Assembly (NCBI GenBank): GCA_003104905.1 | Contig: PQAS01000041.1 | Coordinates: 1 to 64,000 of the forward strand | Direction: 5' to 3' | From: Candidatus Methanoperedentaceae archaeon | GTDB taxonomy: Archaea; Halobacteriota; Methanosarcinia; Methanosarcinales; Methanoperedenaceae | Length of the DNA: 64,000 nucleotides | Shown: positions 17,324-26,550 of the stretch, in pieces | Position numbering within the stretch: position 1 is the stretch's first letter | Layout: each line of letters begins with the position of its first letter | The notes under the pieces: model-generated | Told to the model about the DNA's origin: nothing | Databases searched by the model: none | Seen by the model: the letters and a program-made list of their open reading frames with translations, nothing else | Made by a program: the position numbers and the translations under genes

Positions 17324-18580
17324 TTACATCACCTCTCTGGGATCAGATATTTCCCCGGCCAGGGCCGTTGCTGCGGCAACAGCCGGATTACCAAGATAGA
17401 TGAATGAATCCGGATCTCCCATTCTTCCTTTGAAATTCCGGGGCTGCGTAGCCAGGCAAACTTCCCCATCTCCCAGGATACCCAGGTGCACACCGTCGCA
17501 TGCACCGCATCCCGCCCCGGTAACCAGGGCGCCTGCTTCAATAAATGTTTCAATGGTTCCGTCTTTTAATGCCTCGATATAAACCCTGCGTGAAGCGGGA
17601 GTCACAATGACCCTGGTATCGGGATTGATGGTATGGCCTTTCATTATCGATGCGGCAATATGCAGGTCTTCAAGGCGGCCGTTGCATGATGTGCCTATAA
17701 AGACCTCATTGACTTTGACTTTTCCGATCTCGCTGATTTTTTTGACATTATCTACCAGGTGCGGAACTGCGATCAAAGGTTCAAGCTCATCTACATGGAT
17801 CTGTATTCTCTTTTCAAAAACAGCATCCTCATCTGACTTCAATTCCATGAATGCATCCTCCCTTCCCATCATTTTCAGGAAATTCCTGGTCTTGCTATCG
17901 GGTGAAAAAAGACCTGCTTTGGCTCCGGCTTCGACTGACATATTGGCCATTGTACTTCGGGCTGCCGTACTCAAATCCGATATTGTATCGCCGGTAAACT
18001 CGAGTGCTTTATATGTGGCCCCATTACTGCTGATGGTACCTATGAGATGAAGAATTATATCTTTGGAGTATACTCCTTTTGGCAGTCTGCCGTTCACTTC
18101 AACAAGATACGTTTCAGGTACCCTCATCCATGTCTTCCCAAGCGCTATTGCTGCTGCCACATCCGTACTTCCCATTCCTGTCCCGAATGCGCCCAGGGCG
18201 CCGTTCGTGCATGTATGGGAATCAGCCCCGACTATTATATCACCCGGGCATGCATATTTTTCCAGGGAATTATGATGGGATATGCCATTTCCGACATCGG
18301 ATAATATTATGCCTGATTTCCTGGCAAAATCCCTCATGAGTTCATGATCGTTACTCAGTTCCATCCTGGGACTTGGGGAAGCATGGTCAATGAAAAATAT
18401 GGTCTTTTTTGGGTTATATGCCACCTCTATCCCCATCTCTTTCATCCTCCGTACCGTAAGAGGACCTGTGCCATCCTGCACGTAGCTCAGATCAACATTG
18501 ACGATAACGGTTTCCCCTGCCCTCACTTCTTTGCCGCAATGCTCCCCTATTATTTTCTCAGAAAGCGTTTTCCCTGACAT
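17324..18580 (-). CDS. Large Fe-S subunit of a LeuCD/HacAB-type hydro-lyase, candidate aconitase
   Basis: 418 residues, the usual length for archaeal LeuC/HacA. MSGKTLSEKIIGEHCGKEV is the standard start. The cluster and substrate elements include IVGADSHTCTNGALGAFGTG, GTSCNGRLEDL and the GCGACDG pair of cluster Cys. The family isomerises 3-isopropylmalate (leucine), homocitrate (coenzyme B synthesis in methanogens) or citrate through a [4Fe-4S] cluster. The gene starts 109 bases from, and runs away from, the citrate synthase gene, so they may share a control region. That makes an aconitase role attractive. Leucine or coenzyme B genes that would support the other roles are not nearby, except ilvD 24 kb away. 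Confidence 0.88.
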   Translation of the reverse strand: MSGKTLSEKIIGEHCGKEVRAGETVIVNVDLSYVQDGTGPLTVRRMKEMGIEVAYNPKKTIFFIDHASPSPRMELSNDHELMRDFARKSGIILSDVGNGISHHNSLEKYACPGDIIVGADSHTCTNGALGAFGTGMGSTDVAAAIALGKTWMRVPETYLVEVNGRLPKGVYSKDIILHLIGTISSNGATYKALEFTGDTISDLSTAARSTMANMSVEAGAKAGLFSPDSKTRNFLKMMGREDAFMELKSDEDAVFEKRIQIHVDELEPLIAVPHLVDNVKKISEIGKVKVNEVFIGTSCNGRLEDLHIAASIMKGHTINPDTRVIVTPASRRVYIEALKDGTIETFIEAGALVTGAGCGACDGVHLGILGDGEVCLATQPRNFKGRMGDPDSFIYLGNPAVAAATALAGEISDPREVM

Positions 18581-18689
18581 GTATCCTAACCTCCTCTTAA
18601 TTTATGTTATATCGTATCAACTAAATAGATTTCTGCTGAGGGATGATAAAACTTATTATCCTCCCAGTCCTTCTAAAAAGCAGGGTTAG

Positions 18690-19868
18690 ATGTATATGAT
18701 GGACATCAAAGATACCGGATTAAGGGGAGTCCCTGTAGCTGATACAAGAATAAGTGCAGTAGATGGTGAAAAAGGCAAATTGATATACAGGGGCTATGAT
18801 ATCGATGAACTCGCCCGATATTCAACCTTTGAAGAAACGGTCTATCTGCTGCTCTACGAGACGCTTCCAACCCCGAAAGAGTTAGAAATATTTAAGGAGA
18901 ACCTCGCTTCCGAAAGGCAGCTCCCGGCAGGGATCATCCGGCATATGAAAAAAAGGAAAAAGAGCGCTCATGCAATGGATGTTCTCCAATCCGTGATTCC
19001 AATGCTTGCGGATTTCGATGATACTGCAAGGGCAGGTACAAAAGCCGCTCAGATAAATACATCGATCAGGCTCGTAGCTAAAATGTCAACCGTGGTTGCA
19101 TACTGGGACAGGATCCGTAAGAATCTTGATATAGTAAAGCCGAATGAAGAAATGGGGGCGGCAGCAAACTTCCTGTATATGCTAAAGGGAGAAATACCTG
19201 ATAAAGAGACTGCAAAAGATTTTGATACCTGTCTCGTACTTCATGCCGAACATTCCTTTAATGCCTCTACTTTTGCCGCCAGGGTAACGGCCTCGACCCA
19301 TGCACATATGTATGCCTGCACCGGGGCGGCACTTGCTGCGCTTTCAGGCGAGCTTCACGGCGGAGCCAATACGCAGGTGATGAAAATGCTTCTTGAAATT
19401 GACAGGATAGAACGGGTTGAGAAGTGGATAAAATCAAAATTGGATGCACGAGATAAAATTATGGGAATGGGACATACGGTCTATAAGACAATAGATCCTC
19501 GTGCAAAGATACTTTCCGATATTTCAGAAAAACTGGCAGGAAGGACAGGAATTACTAAATGGCTGGAGTTATCCCGGAAAATTGAAAGTGTAACAAAAGC
19601 GGAATTTAAAAAGCGCAAAGGAAAGGAAATCTATCCCAATGTGGATTTATACAGTCCTTCTATTTACTATGTTATGGGAATCGATCCGGACCTCTTTACC
19701 CCGTTATTTGCCGTGTCAAGGATACCAGGATGGTGCGCGCATATTATCGAGGAAAAATTCGCCGAAGCCCAGCCAAAGGCTGTAATTTATAGGCCGGAAG
19801 CGGAGTATGTGGGGAGGTACTGCGGGCTTGAAGGATGCAAATATGTGCCTGTAAAAGAACGTGAATAA
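18690..19868 (+). CDS. gltA: Citrate synthase (Si type, GltA family)
   Basis: 392 residues, close to the 370-390 of archaeal/Gram-positive-type citrate synthases. Catalytic residues are seen in LHAEHSFNASTF (first His), the substrate loop ELHGGANTQV, the second His in MGMGHTVYKTIDPRAKIL, and the Asp in NVDLYSPSIYY. The N-terminus LRGVPVADTRIS and LIYRGYDIDELA are characteristic. It condenses oxaloacetate and acetyl-CoA, or possibly propionyl-CoA as methylcitrate synthase. Methanogens often use an unrelated Re-citrate synthase, so the Si enzyme here is informative about the lineage. ATG codons at 18690, 18696 and 18699 compete; the ribosome binding site is weak. Confidence 0.9.
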   Translation: MYMMDIKDTGLRGVPVADTRISAVDGEKGKLIYRGYDIDELARYSTFEETVYLLLYETLPTPKELEIFKENLASERQLPAGIIRHMKKRKKSAHAMDVLQSVIPMLADFDDTARAGTKAAQINTSIRLVAKMSTVVAYWDRIRKNLDIVKPNEEMGAAANFLYMLKGEIPDKETAKDFDTCLVLHAEHSFNASTFAARVTASTHAHMYACTGAALAALSGELHGGANTQVMKMLLEIDRIERVEKWIKSKLDARDKIMGMGHTVYKTIDPRAKILSDISEKLAGRTGITKWLELSRKIESVTKAEFKKRKGKEIYPNVDLYSPSIYYVMGIDPDLFTPLFAVSRIPGWCAHIIEEKFAEAQPKAVIYRPEAEYVGRYCGLEGCKYVPVKERE

Positions 19869-19899
19869 GTAACGGTAGATGATATGAAAGGAATGAGCT

Positions 19900-20046
19900 G
19901 AATTCGAGATAGAATTTACCGGAATATTCGATGCAGGCTCACCTATTCCTGTATATTCCCCGTATGAAGGTCATTATTGCCAAGGAGCATGGTCAAGCTT
20001 GAAGAAAGCGAATTCTACAATTTTTTCGGCCTGCGGATGTATTTGA
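19900..20046 (+). pseudogene. Possible remnant of a TorD/NarJ-type chaperone gene
   Basis: In one plus frame the gap between citrate synthase and rubredoxin reads EFEIEFTGIFDAGSPIPVYS and then PYEGHYCQGAWSSLKKANST before a stop. The first part resembles the conserved L-E-x-E-Y-T-x-L-F segment of molybdoenzyme chaperones. There is no start codon in frame and the rest of the domain is missing. The assignment rests on about 25 residues and is weak. Confidence 0.2.
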
Positions 20047-20054
20047 GATAAACG

Positions 20055-20213
20055 TTAATTCATTTTCTCAAACATATCCTTGGGCGCCCCGCACACGGGA
20101 CAGACCCAATCTTCAGGAAGGTCTTCAAAAGTAGTTCCCGGTTTGGCTATGGGCGGATCGCCGGCTTCCGGGTCGTATATATAACCGCATACTGTACATC
20201 GATATTTTGTCAT
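20055..20213 (-). CDS. Rubredoxin
   Basis: 52 residues from [14 protein letters not shown], the start chosen after GGTGATG; an open frame upstream to 20243 adds ten unconserved residues. The two iron-binding knuckles are CTVCGY and CPVCGAPK, with the expected aromatic residues and the [11 protein letters not shown] segment. It holds one Fe(Cys)4 and carries single electrons in the cytoplasm, commonly to oxidative-stress enzymes (rubrerythrin, superoxide reductase, flavodiiron proteins). It is the last gene of a MarR-DUF362/ferredoxin-rubredoxin operon, so the Fe-S protein next to it is a plausible electron donor. Confidence 0.95.
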   Translation of the reverse strand: MTKYRCTVCGYIYDPEAGDPPIAKPGTTFEDLPEDWVCPVCGAPKDMFEKMN

Positions 20214-20242
20214 TTCATCACCACTTGCATAGATATTCTTCA

Positions 20243-21385
20243 CTAGGATTTATAATTCATGCTCTTCAAAATCAGGCCGCCAATGAACGAAGTTCTCAAT
20301 TTCACAGCGCTGTTGGGACATAGTTCATGGCAGCAATAGCATTTTATGCATTTGTCCTGGTCTATGAAAGGTTTCGGGGAGAAGGATATGGCTGAAGCCG
20401 GACAGCTCCTGGCGCATATACTGCATTTCTTGCATTCTTTTTCAGATATGTTCACACGCGAAAAATTCTCAGAAAATCTGAAGATGGATTTTCTTACAAA
20501 CTCCGGGAATTTATAGGCAATATATTTGGATTTCTTGAATTCCATCTTTACATCTTTTATCTGCTCTCCAAGTATCCTGATATCATTGATTTCACCGACA
20601 CCGAGATTTCTTTCATGTGCAAAAAGAGTCGTAAGTATGTCTTTATGGAAAAACCCCATGACCTCTGAAGCCACTGCATCCAGAGAGACGCAGTCTGCTG
20701 ATGACATCACTACATTGGAACTTATAGGAGTACCATTTGTTGCCCCCTCGCCCTCCATTCCCACTATCCCGTCCATTACCGCAAGTTTTGGCTTCAGCGC
20801 GGAATAAATATCCACAACAGCATGGCTAAAACTTAATTCTGATGGCGCAAATTGATGAATCTTTGCTTTTCCGGTTCCCGGTATGACACCATAGAAATTC
20901 TTCACGGCTCCCGTATATTTTGTAAGCTGGTGCGTCTTCATCTTAGGCAATGATATTAAAACATCACAATCCATGACAGGTTTTGCGATATTTATGTTCT
21001 TAAGTATCTTTCCATCAATATTCACAGAGTATGTTCCTGTGGATTCAAAGTTCACAAGCTCAGCTCCAGCTTCCTTTGCAGCCTTTGCAATGCCGCACAT
21101 TTCAAGCGATTGCCCTGTGAAACCGAAAGCCCCCGAACTATCCCCCACAATAGGAATACCGCCTGCCTCTTTAACAAGCCCTGCCATGACCAGGATTATT
21201 GCCGGATGAGTTGTTGCAGCCCTTTCCGGTTGAAAGCCTATTATCGCATTCACTTTCAAAAGTACTTTATCGTCCGGCTTCACAAATTTTTCAATACCAC
21301 CCAGTAAATCAAGGCTTTCCTTGATAGCGTTCCTTACATTTTTATGTTCATAATTATTGCATTTTACGATTGAAACCTCTGTCAT
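20243..21385 (-). CDS. DUF362 protein with C-terminal double [4Fe-4S] domain
   Basis: 380 residues from [17 protein letters not shown]; six further codons precede it in frame. Residues 1-290 are a DUF362 domain, recognisable by [52 protein letters not shown] and the [10 protein letters not shown] element. Residues 315-365 carry two ferredoxin motifs, [12 protein letters not shown] and [15 protein letters not shown]362-ferredoxin proteins are common in anaerobic archaea and bacteria and are of unknown reaction; the Fe-S domain implies electron transfer. It sits between a MarR regulator and a rubredoxin in one operon. A redox-stress role is suggested by context only. Confidence 0.85.
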   Translation of the reverse strand: MTEVSIVKCNNYEHKNVRNAIKESLDLLGGIEKFVKPDDKVLLKVNAIIGFQPERAATTHPAIILVMAGLVKEAGGIPIVGDSSGAFGFTGQSLEMCGIAKAAKEAGAELVNFESTGTYSVNIDGKILKNINIAKPVMDCDVLISLPKMKTHQLTKYTGAVKNFYGVIPGTGKAKIHQFAPSELSFSHAVVDIYSALKPKLAVMDGIVGMEGEGATNGTPISSNVVMSSADCVSLDAVASEVMGFFHKDILTTLFAHERNLGVGEINDIRILGEQIKDVKMEFKKSKYIAYKFPEFVRKSIFRFSENFSRVNISEKECKKCSICARSCPASAISFSPKPFIDQDKCIKCYCCHELCPNSAVKLRTSFIGGLILKSMNYKS

Positions 21386-21399
21386 TTCTTCACCCTTTC

Positions 21400-21828
21400 T
21401 CACTCTGTCTTCTGTTTTATCGCAACAGCTATCTTTTCAAGGATCATTATCAATTCTTCCTGTTCCCGGAGATCAAGTACATCAAGTATCATGCCAAAGA
21501 TCTCTTTTTTCTGATCCTGATATGCCTCATTTGCCTTTTTCCCCTTATATGTAAGCGAGACTCTGACTACACGCCTGTCGCCATGGTTTCTTTCTCTTTT
21601 CACAAGTTTTTTTTCAATGAGTCTGTCTATGATTCCGGTAGCGGTGCTCAATGTTATATCGAGCCTTCTTCCAATATCGCTCATCATAAGTCCCTCATCT
21701 TTTGAAATGGATTCAAGAGCCAGTAATTCCGGCTTACTTATGCATGCATCACCCTCCATCGATGCAAAGATTTTGCTGATACTGTCAAATGCTTCCAGTA
21801 TATGCAATATGTTTTTTTTATCTGTCAT
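21400..21828 (-). CDS. MarR-family transcriptional regulator
   Basis: 142 residues. The winged helix is clear: LMMSDIGRRLDITLSTATGI (helix-turn-helix) followed by LVKRERNHGDRRVVRVSLT, the D-R-R wing typical of MarR. N- and C-terminal helices form the dimer interface. It is the first gene of the operon with DUF362/ferredoxin and rubredoxin. A 13-bp perfect inverted repeat lies 44 bases upstream of its start codon, consistent with autoregulation. MarR proteins often respond to phenolic ligands or to oxidation; a single Cys (ACISKPE) is present in the N-terminal part, so thiol sensing is possible but unproven. Confidence 0.92.
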   Translation of the reverse strand: MTDKKNILHILEAFDSISKIFASMEGDACISKPELLALESISKDEGLMMSDIGRRLDITLSTATGIIDRLIEKKLVKRERNHGDRRVVRVSLTYKGKKANEAYQDQKKEIFGMILDVLDLREQEELIMILEKIAVAIKQKTE

Positions 21829-21871
21829 TTCATATCACTTATTTGACATATGTATTTCTAATATAAAAATA

Positions 21872-21884
21872 TTCGTATTACGAA
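21872..21884. promoter_or_regulatory. Inverted repeat upstream of marR, candidate operator
   Basis: TTCGTATTACGAA is a perfect six-base inverted repeat with one central base, 44 bases before the MarR start codon on the minus strand. It lies in an AT-rich stretch where the archaeal promoter would be expected. MarR proteins usually bind palindromes of this size in their own promoters. Binding is inferred. Confidence 0.45.
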
Positions 21885-22007
21885 ATATACGGATATCAAA
21901 TGATTAATTTCATGATAACCTGTAACCCGGACTTTTCACGATCCCATTAACCGCAAAGCTTAAGGTAGCTGAACTCTTATTTTTAACCTCATCCCTGTCT
22001 TAAAAAA

Positions 22008-23969
22008 ATGAATGCTAATAGAAAATTATTACTAGTTCTGGCTGCTGCAATTTGTGTTATGGGTATTGCTGCAAGTGCAGGAACGATTTCAGGTCTGGAA
22101 AGTGGAGATATCGCTAAAAGTAAGATTAGTGGGGAAGGAATACACGATGGATATGAAACAAAAGGACTTGCTTTTCTTTATAATGAGAGTATCAATGGCG
22201 GCTATGCTGCAAGTGGAGTAGGAATGAGAAACAGGGGCTGGGGGACAATTCTTATAAAAGGTATTCCAAAAGGATCTACAATTGACAGAGCATATTTCTT
22301 TTGGTCAATAATCGGGCCGGAGGGACCTGGAAAAATTCCGGTATCCTATGCGCAGGGAAAGATAAAAGGCGTTTCAATTAATGGTACTTTGCTGGGTTCT
22401 TCACCATCTCCGGGAAAAGGGCAAATATATGGATACAGGGCAAATGTTACCAGCATAGTTACGGGGAACAATCAGTATCATCTCCAGGATTTCGCTTCCG
22501 GCTACAGGTGGGGAGATATCGAACCGGAGGGAGAAGATTATCCTTTGATGCAAGGGGCATCCCTTGTTGTGATATATAGGAATTCAAGATACCCCCTGAC
22601 CACCATTCAAATAAAGGACGGAATTCAAACTGTAATAAATAATAGTACGGTTTTTTCAGGATTTCCGGCATATAATCTCCCACTGGCAAAGACCACGTTT
22701 ATTGTCTCTGGAGGACAAAATGGTACTGAGTCCGTAAAATTCAATGGGATCGAGATGCCTTCGTATTTCCTGGATGGAAAGGATAGGCAGGATGGAATTA
22801 ACTTTACATCCGGAAATTTGCAGGATACAAATACAGCTTATGTGAGGGTAGATCCTCTTGCAACCCGGGCCAAAGCCTCTATTGTAAATGGAAAAGATAA
22901 CCTTGCATGGGTGGCACAGGTATTTTCAATATCGGATGGGGATCTGGATACAGACGGTGACGCATTGAAGGATGCCTGGGAGGTATATGGATATGACTAT
23001 AACCGCGATGGAAAAATAGATGTTAATTTACCTGCTTCCGGTGCTGATCCATTCCACAAGGATATATTCGTTGAAGTTGATTGGATGGCCAAAGGAAAAG
23101 GAGAGACAAGATCTCATTACCCGTTGCCAGGCGTAATGGCAAGAGCTATACAAACATTTGCGGACGCACCCGATGCAAAGAATCCGGATGGAAATCCGGG
23201 CATAAAATTACATCCGGAACTGAGCAATCAGGTAGCTCATGATGAAGATCTAAATCCGGTAATTTCAGAATTTGAGGCTATAAAAGCTGCTAACTTCCCA
23301 AAAGCACGGGAAAATACACACCATTATGCAATATTCGCACATGGGTATAATGCAGAAGGTTCCAGTGGACTTGCATGGGGAAGTAACTTCATGGTAACTC
23401 TAGGTACCTGGGGATCTGGTGATACTGCAAATGCGGAAGTTGGAACTTTCGTGCACGAACTCGGACATAATCTGGGATTGTCTCATGGAGGAACAGATGG
23501 CATAAATTATAAACCAAACTATCTCAGCATAATGAATTACCATTTCCAGATAAATGGGGTGTACAGGGATGGCAAATGGGGTAACTATGACTACCAGAGA
23601 GAAGCCCCATATACCCTGAATGAAGAAGCACTGAACGAATCCAGAGGAATACTATATGCCAAAGGCTATGGAACAAAATGGTTCGATCAGGATGGTAAAA
23701 TGCGCACCACAACAACTATCAAACCAATTGACTGGTATTATAACGGGGTAATAAACAACAATGTTGCGGTTGATCTAAATACAGATGGCAGTAAAGGCAA
23801 ATTAACATCATGGAGAGATTGGCAGCATATAATTTATAATGGAGGTACAATTGGAGGTTTGAAGCCGGGAGAACAACCGAGGCTTCAAAGTAATATCAAA
23901 GAGCAAACAAAAGAGTTGACATACGAAGAATACGTGAACGGGCCGCAAAAATCTAAAAATACGAAATAA
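22008..23969 (+). CDS. Large secreted metzincin-type zinc protease
   Basis: 653 residues. The signal peptide is NRKLLLVLAAAICVMGIAASAG. Residues 40-310 look like a beta-rich surface domain of the DUF3344 kind (GWGTILIKGIPKGSTIDRAY). A calcium-binding acidic stretch follows (DLDTDGDALKDAWEVYGYD then DYNRDGKIDV). The catalytic domain has HELGHNLGLSH with zinc ligands His483, His487 and His493, and the Met-turn SIMNY with Met509, so it is a metzincin. It is outside the cell, either soluble or loosely attached, since no C-terminal membrane helix or sorting signal is seen. A second, small metzincin is at 44308. Targets are unknown. Confidence 0.85.
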   Translation: MNANRKLLLVLAAAICVMGIAASAGTISGLESGDIAKSKISGEGIHDGYETKGLAFLYNESINGGYAASGVGMRNRGWGTILIKGIPKGSTIDRAYFFWSIIGPEGPGKIPVSYAQGKIKGVSINGTLLGSSPSPGKGQIYGYRANVTSIVTGNNQYHLQDFASGYRWGDIEPEGEDYPLMQGASLVVIYRNSRYPLTTIQIKDGIQTVINNSTVFSGFPAYNLPLAKTTFIVSGGQNGTESVKFNGIEMPSYFLDGKDRQDGINFTSGNLQDTNTAYVRVDPLATRAKASIVNGKDNLAWVAQVFSISDGDLDTDGDALKDAWEVYGYDYNRDGKIDVNLPASGADPFHKDIFVEVDWMAKGKGETRSHYPLPGVMARAIQTFADAPDAKNPDGNPGIKLHPELSNQVAHDEDLNPVISEFEAIKAANFPKARENTHHYAIFAHGYNAEGSSGLAWGSNFMVTLGTWGSGDTANAEVGTFVHELGHNLGLSHGGTDGINYKPNYLSIMNYHFQINGVYRDGKWGNYDYQREAPYTLNEEALNESRGILYAKGYGTKWFDQDGKMRTTTTIKPIDWYYNGVINNNVAVDLNTDGSKGKLTSWRDWQHIIYNGGTIGGLKPGEQPRLQSNIKEQTKELTYEEYVNGPQKSKNTK

Positions 23970-24054
23970 ACACCTCTTTCCAATATTGAGATGACAAACA
24001 AAAATATTTCCGGACTACAATACATCCTTATATCATCATCCATAATATCAGAGC

Positions 24055-24819
24055 ATGGCAAGCTACAAGTTAATGGTTAAGGATGTTATTGAAAAAGCAG
24101 ATATCCTTCTTGAGGTCATAGATGCCAGGTTTCCCGACGAAACACGAAACAACGAGGTAGAACGAGATATAACACGTTCAAATAAGCCTTTCATAATAGT
24201 CATGAATAAATGCGATCTCGTATCTGTTGAAACCCTTGAGAAAACCAAAACGCGGCTTTCAAGAATCGCACCCACTATCTTTGTATCCAATAAGAACAGG
24301 TTCGGAACAACTCTTTTAAGACATAAAATCCTTGAAACTGCCAACATAAAAGGGCGAAATATACTGGTGGGTTCCATAGGTTACCCCAATACGGGGAAAT
24401 CATCAGTAATAAATGGCGTTGCCGGGAGGCATAAGGCCAGAACCTCCTCGATATCAGGTTTCACAAGAGGAGTGCAGCTTGTTGATGCAGGTTCACGCAT
24501 CGTGTTCATAGATACACCCGGAGTGATACCCTTTGGCGAGAATGATGAATATATTCAAGGGCTTCTTGGAGTGAAGGATGCAACACACTTGCAGGATCAA
24601 ATCGGAGTTGCTTTAAGGATAATAGAGAAGCTATGCGCTGAAAACAAAACTGCCCTGGAATCCTTTTACAAAGTTTCGATAGAAGGGCAGGATTCATATG
24701 ATGCACTTTTGCAAATAGGAAAACAGGGAAATTTCCTGAAAAAGAAGGGTGAAGTGGATGAAAACAGGACAGCTGTCACTATAATTAATGACTGGCAAAA
24801 AGGGCTGCTTTTGATTTAA
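24055..24819 (+). CDS. Circularly permuted GTPase of the YlqF/YawG family
   Basis: 254 residues starting MASYKLMVKDVIEKADILLE. The G motifs appear in permuted order: G4 NKCD near residue 58, then G1 GYPNTGKSS near 110, then G3 DTPG near 160. DARFPDETRN is the usual N-terminal signature of this group. Such GTPases assist assembly of the large ribosomal subunit. A TATA-like TCCTTATATC lies about 30 bases before the ATG with no clear ribosome binding site, so the mRNA may be leaderless. The gene stands alone between the secreted protease and PhaE. Confidence 0.9.
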   Translation: MASYKLMVKDVIEKADILLEVIDARFPDETRNNEVERDITRSNKPFIIVMNKCDLVSVETLEKTKTRLSRIAPTIFVSNKNRFGTTLLRHKILETANIKGRNILVGSIGYPNTGKSSVINGVAGRHKARTSSISGFTRGVQLVDAGSRIVFIDTPGVIPFGENDEYIQGLLGVKDATHLQDQIGVALRIIEKLCAENKTALESFYKVSIEGQDSYDALLQIGKQGNFLKKKGEVDENRTAVTIINDWQKGLLLI

Positions 24820-24873
24820 TAGATGCAAAAAGATCAAAAAATGGAGATCAGAACTCCCTTTTTACTTCTAAAT

Positions 24874-25980
24874 TCATTTTTTCTTATTCTTACCGGGATA
24901 TGCTGTCGCTGACCTGACGCCTGATTTAGCGCCAATTTTCATCATTTTGGTATATGTATCGGTATACATTTTGGCCATGATCTTTACAGGCTCCATAATC
25001 TCCTTCATAGGCTCCCCTACCGCAGGAATATCCTCAAAAAAACTCTCAAAAGCCTTTTCGTATGTATTTATCCAGAGATTGAAAAATTCATTATATACTT
25101 CCGGATCAGAATTATGTTTGGACAGTTCGTGCGCTTTTTCTGACATTTTTTCAAGTGCTGTTATCCATGATTTATAAATCCCCAGATAAATGTTGGTGTT
25201 TTCTGTGAAATTCTTAAATATTTCTTTTGAAGGCTCCATGGATGTGACATATTTGCCATATGTGTCTTCATATGTATCCACCCATAGCGTATAAAATTCC
25301 TTATATGATTCAGGATCTGCATTTCCGCTGGAGATTTCCGCCATTTTCTCTGAAAGTTTCATCATGGATTCATTCATTGGCCTGCAAATTTGAGTATATG
25401 ATTTCTTCCATAGTTTTGACATCTGCAAAAAGCCTTCAAGGTAGATATCGGGTCTGCCCATGCATTCCCCAAATAATTCCTTTGTATTTTCCTGGGATGG
25501 CAGTTTCAGAATACCTTCAAATATTTTTTCATATGATTTCATCCATGAATCATAGCATTCTTTATATTTTTCAGGATCAGGTTTGCCCTGAAGTAAGTCT
25601 CTTGTCTTTCTGGAATTCTCTTCTAAATCGGCGATCCACGACCTGTAGAGTTTATTTGATTCATCTGCACTTAATATGAATTTTTCAAGTATCACTTTAT
25701 TGGATTCTGGCGTTGGTATTTTATAAAATTTGCCAAAGGTATTCTGGTAGGTTTTGATCCATTCATCATAGAATTCCCTGTATTTCTGCGGCGCAGCCTC
25801 TTTTGAGAGAAGAGCCGTTTTCTCAAACATTTCTCCGCTTGATTCCAGCCAGGGCTTGTACAGCTTTTCATATGAATCCTCCCACATCTTTGAAACTTCT
25901 AAATAACCATCAGCCCATGTCTTGAAAATATCCTTCTTTTCTTCACCCTCATCTTTCTTTGCATTACTCTTTTTAACCAT
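24874..25980 (-). CDS. phaE: PhaE-like polyhydroxyalkanoate synthase subunit with four internal repeats
   Basis: 368 residues from MVKKSNAKKDEGEEKK, eight bases after GGAGG; an in-frame ATG at 26001 is less likely. The protein is helical, rich in Tyr, Trp and Lys. A motif of the form Y-x-E-F/C-Y/F-x-x-W-x-x-x-Y-x-x-x-F/Y recurs at about 80-90-residue intervals: YREFYDEWIKTYQNTF, YKECYDSWMKSYEKIF, YKEFYTLWVDTYEDTY and YNEFFNLWINTYEKAF. The last repeat is followed by PVKIMAKMYTDTYTKM and a basic tail. This resembles PhaE, the accessory subunit of class III PHA synthase, which is known in haloarchaea and reported for Methanoperedens. No phaC is adjacent. The family call is fairly good; the repeat is directly visible. 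Confidence 0.7.
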   Translation of the reverse strand: MVKKSNAKKDEGEEKKDIFKTWADGYLEVSKMWEDSYEKLYKPWLESSGEMFEKTALLSKEAAPQKYREFYDEWIKTYQNTFGKFYKIPTPESNKVILEKFILSADESNKLYRSWIADLEENSRKTRDLLQGKPDPEKYKECYDSWMKSYEKIFEGILKLPSQENTKELFGECMGRPDIYLEGFLQMSKLWKKSYTQICRPMNESMMKLSEKMAEISSGNADPESYKEFYTLWVDTYEDTYGKYVTSMEPSKEIFKNFTENTNIYLGIYKSWITALEKMSEKAHELSKHNSDPEVYNEFFNLWINTYEKAFESFFEDIPAVGEPMKEIMEPVKIMAKMYTDTYTKMMKIGAKSGVRSATAYPGKNKKK

Positions 25981-26149
25981 TCCTAAATCCTCCGAATCCA
26001 TTTCCTAAATGTTTTTCCCTGTTGAGTGAAATTATTTACAAATACACTCCTTATAATGATTATGCTGTAATGCTATATAAAGATTTTTTATCGTTATTAT
26101 TCAACAGGTAAAATTCTTATTGTACATGGCGCAAACCCCGCCCCAAATT

Positions 26150-26482
26150 TAATAACAAGTAGCAGGCACGCCTTGGGTCGCAGCCTCTTCCACTGCATGG
26201 TTGGCCACTGGCTCGCCTCCGCCCCGCGCCCCCATGAGCGATAGTTGTTCACGGCTGGTTTGCTCCCTTCCGGGCCTAGACCTTTTTCCGCAACTAAGGC
26301 ACAAAAACCTTCCTTCAGGAAAGCCTCTGTACCAACACCAGCCCCATAGGACGGGGTTTCACAGTAGAACATGTGGGTCATGCAATAGTCAAAACTTCTT
26401 CCTTCGGCTTCGCCCCCCGCTGTCGACGGTTTCGGGTTACAGATAACGCCGAGTTACCCGGGCTAGCCCGCCGCCTTTGTTA
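26150..26482 (-). ncRNA. Archaeal signal recognition particle (7S) RNA
   Basis: Read on the minus strand, the 5' region contains GGCGGCGGGCTAGCCCGGGT followed by GTAACCCGAAACCGTCGAC, the conserved 5' fold of archaeal SRP RNA. Further on, CTAGGCCCGGAAGGGAGCA is the helix 8 loop that binds SRP54. The strands flanking the S domain pair as helix 5, for example TATTGCATG with CATGCAGTG, and AGCC with GGCT further down. An AT-rich promoter-like element (CTTTATTGC) lies about 25 bases before the presumed 5' end. Both ends are approximate. The RNA scaffolds SRP19 and SRP54 for membrane targeting. The region also shows open frames, which are chance readings of this GC-rich RNA gene. Confidence 0.9.
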
Positions 26483-26550
26483 TGTTCGTCGAATGCAATA
26501 AAGTTATCTCAAAAGAAGTGCAATATAGAAGAATAGGAGATGAAAAATTT

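Noticed and set aside
26097-26446. Open frames on both strands inside the SRP RNA region
   Set aside because: The region matches conserved SRP RNA motifs and pairing; the frames are GC-rich chance readings without ribosome binding sites.
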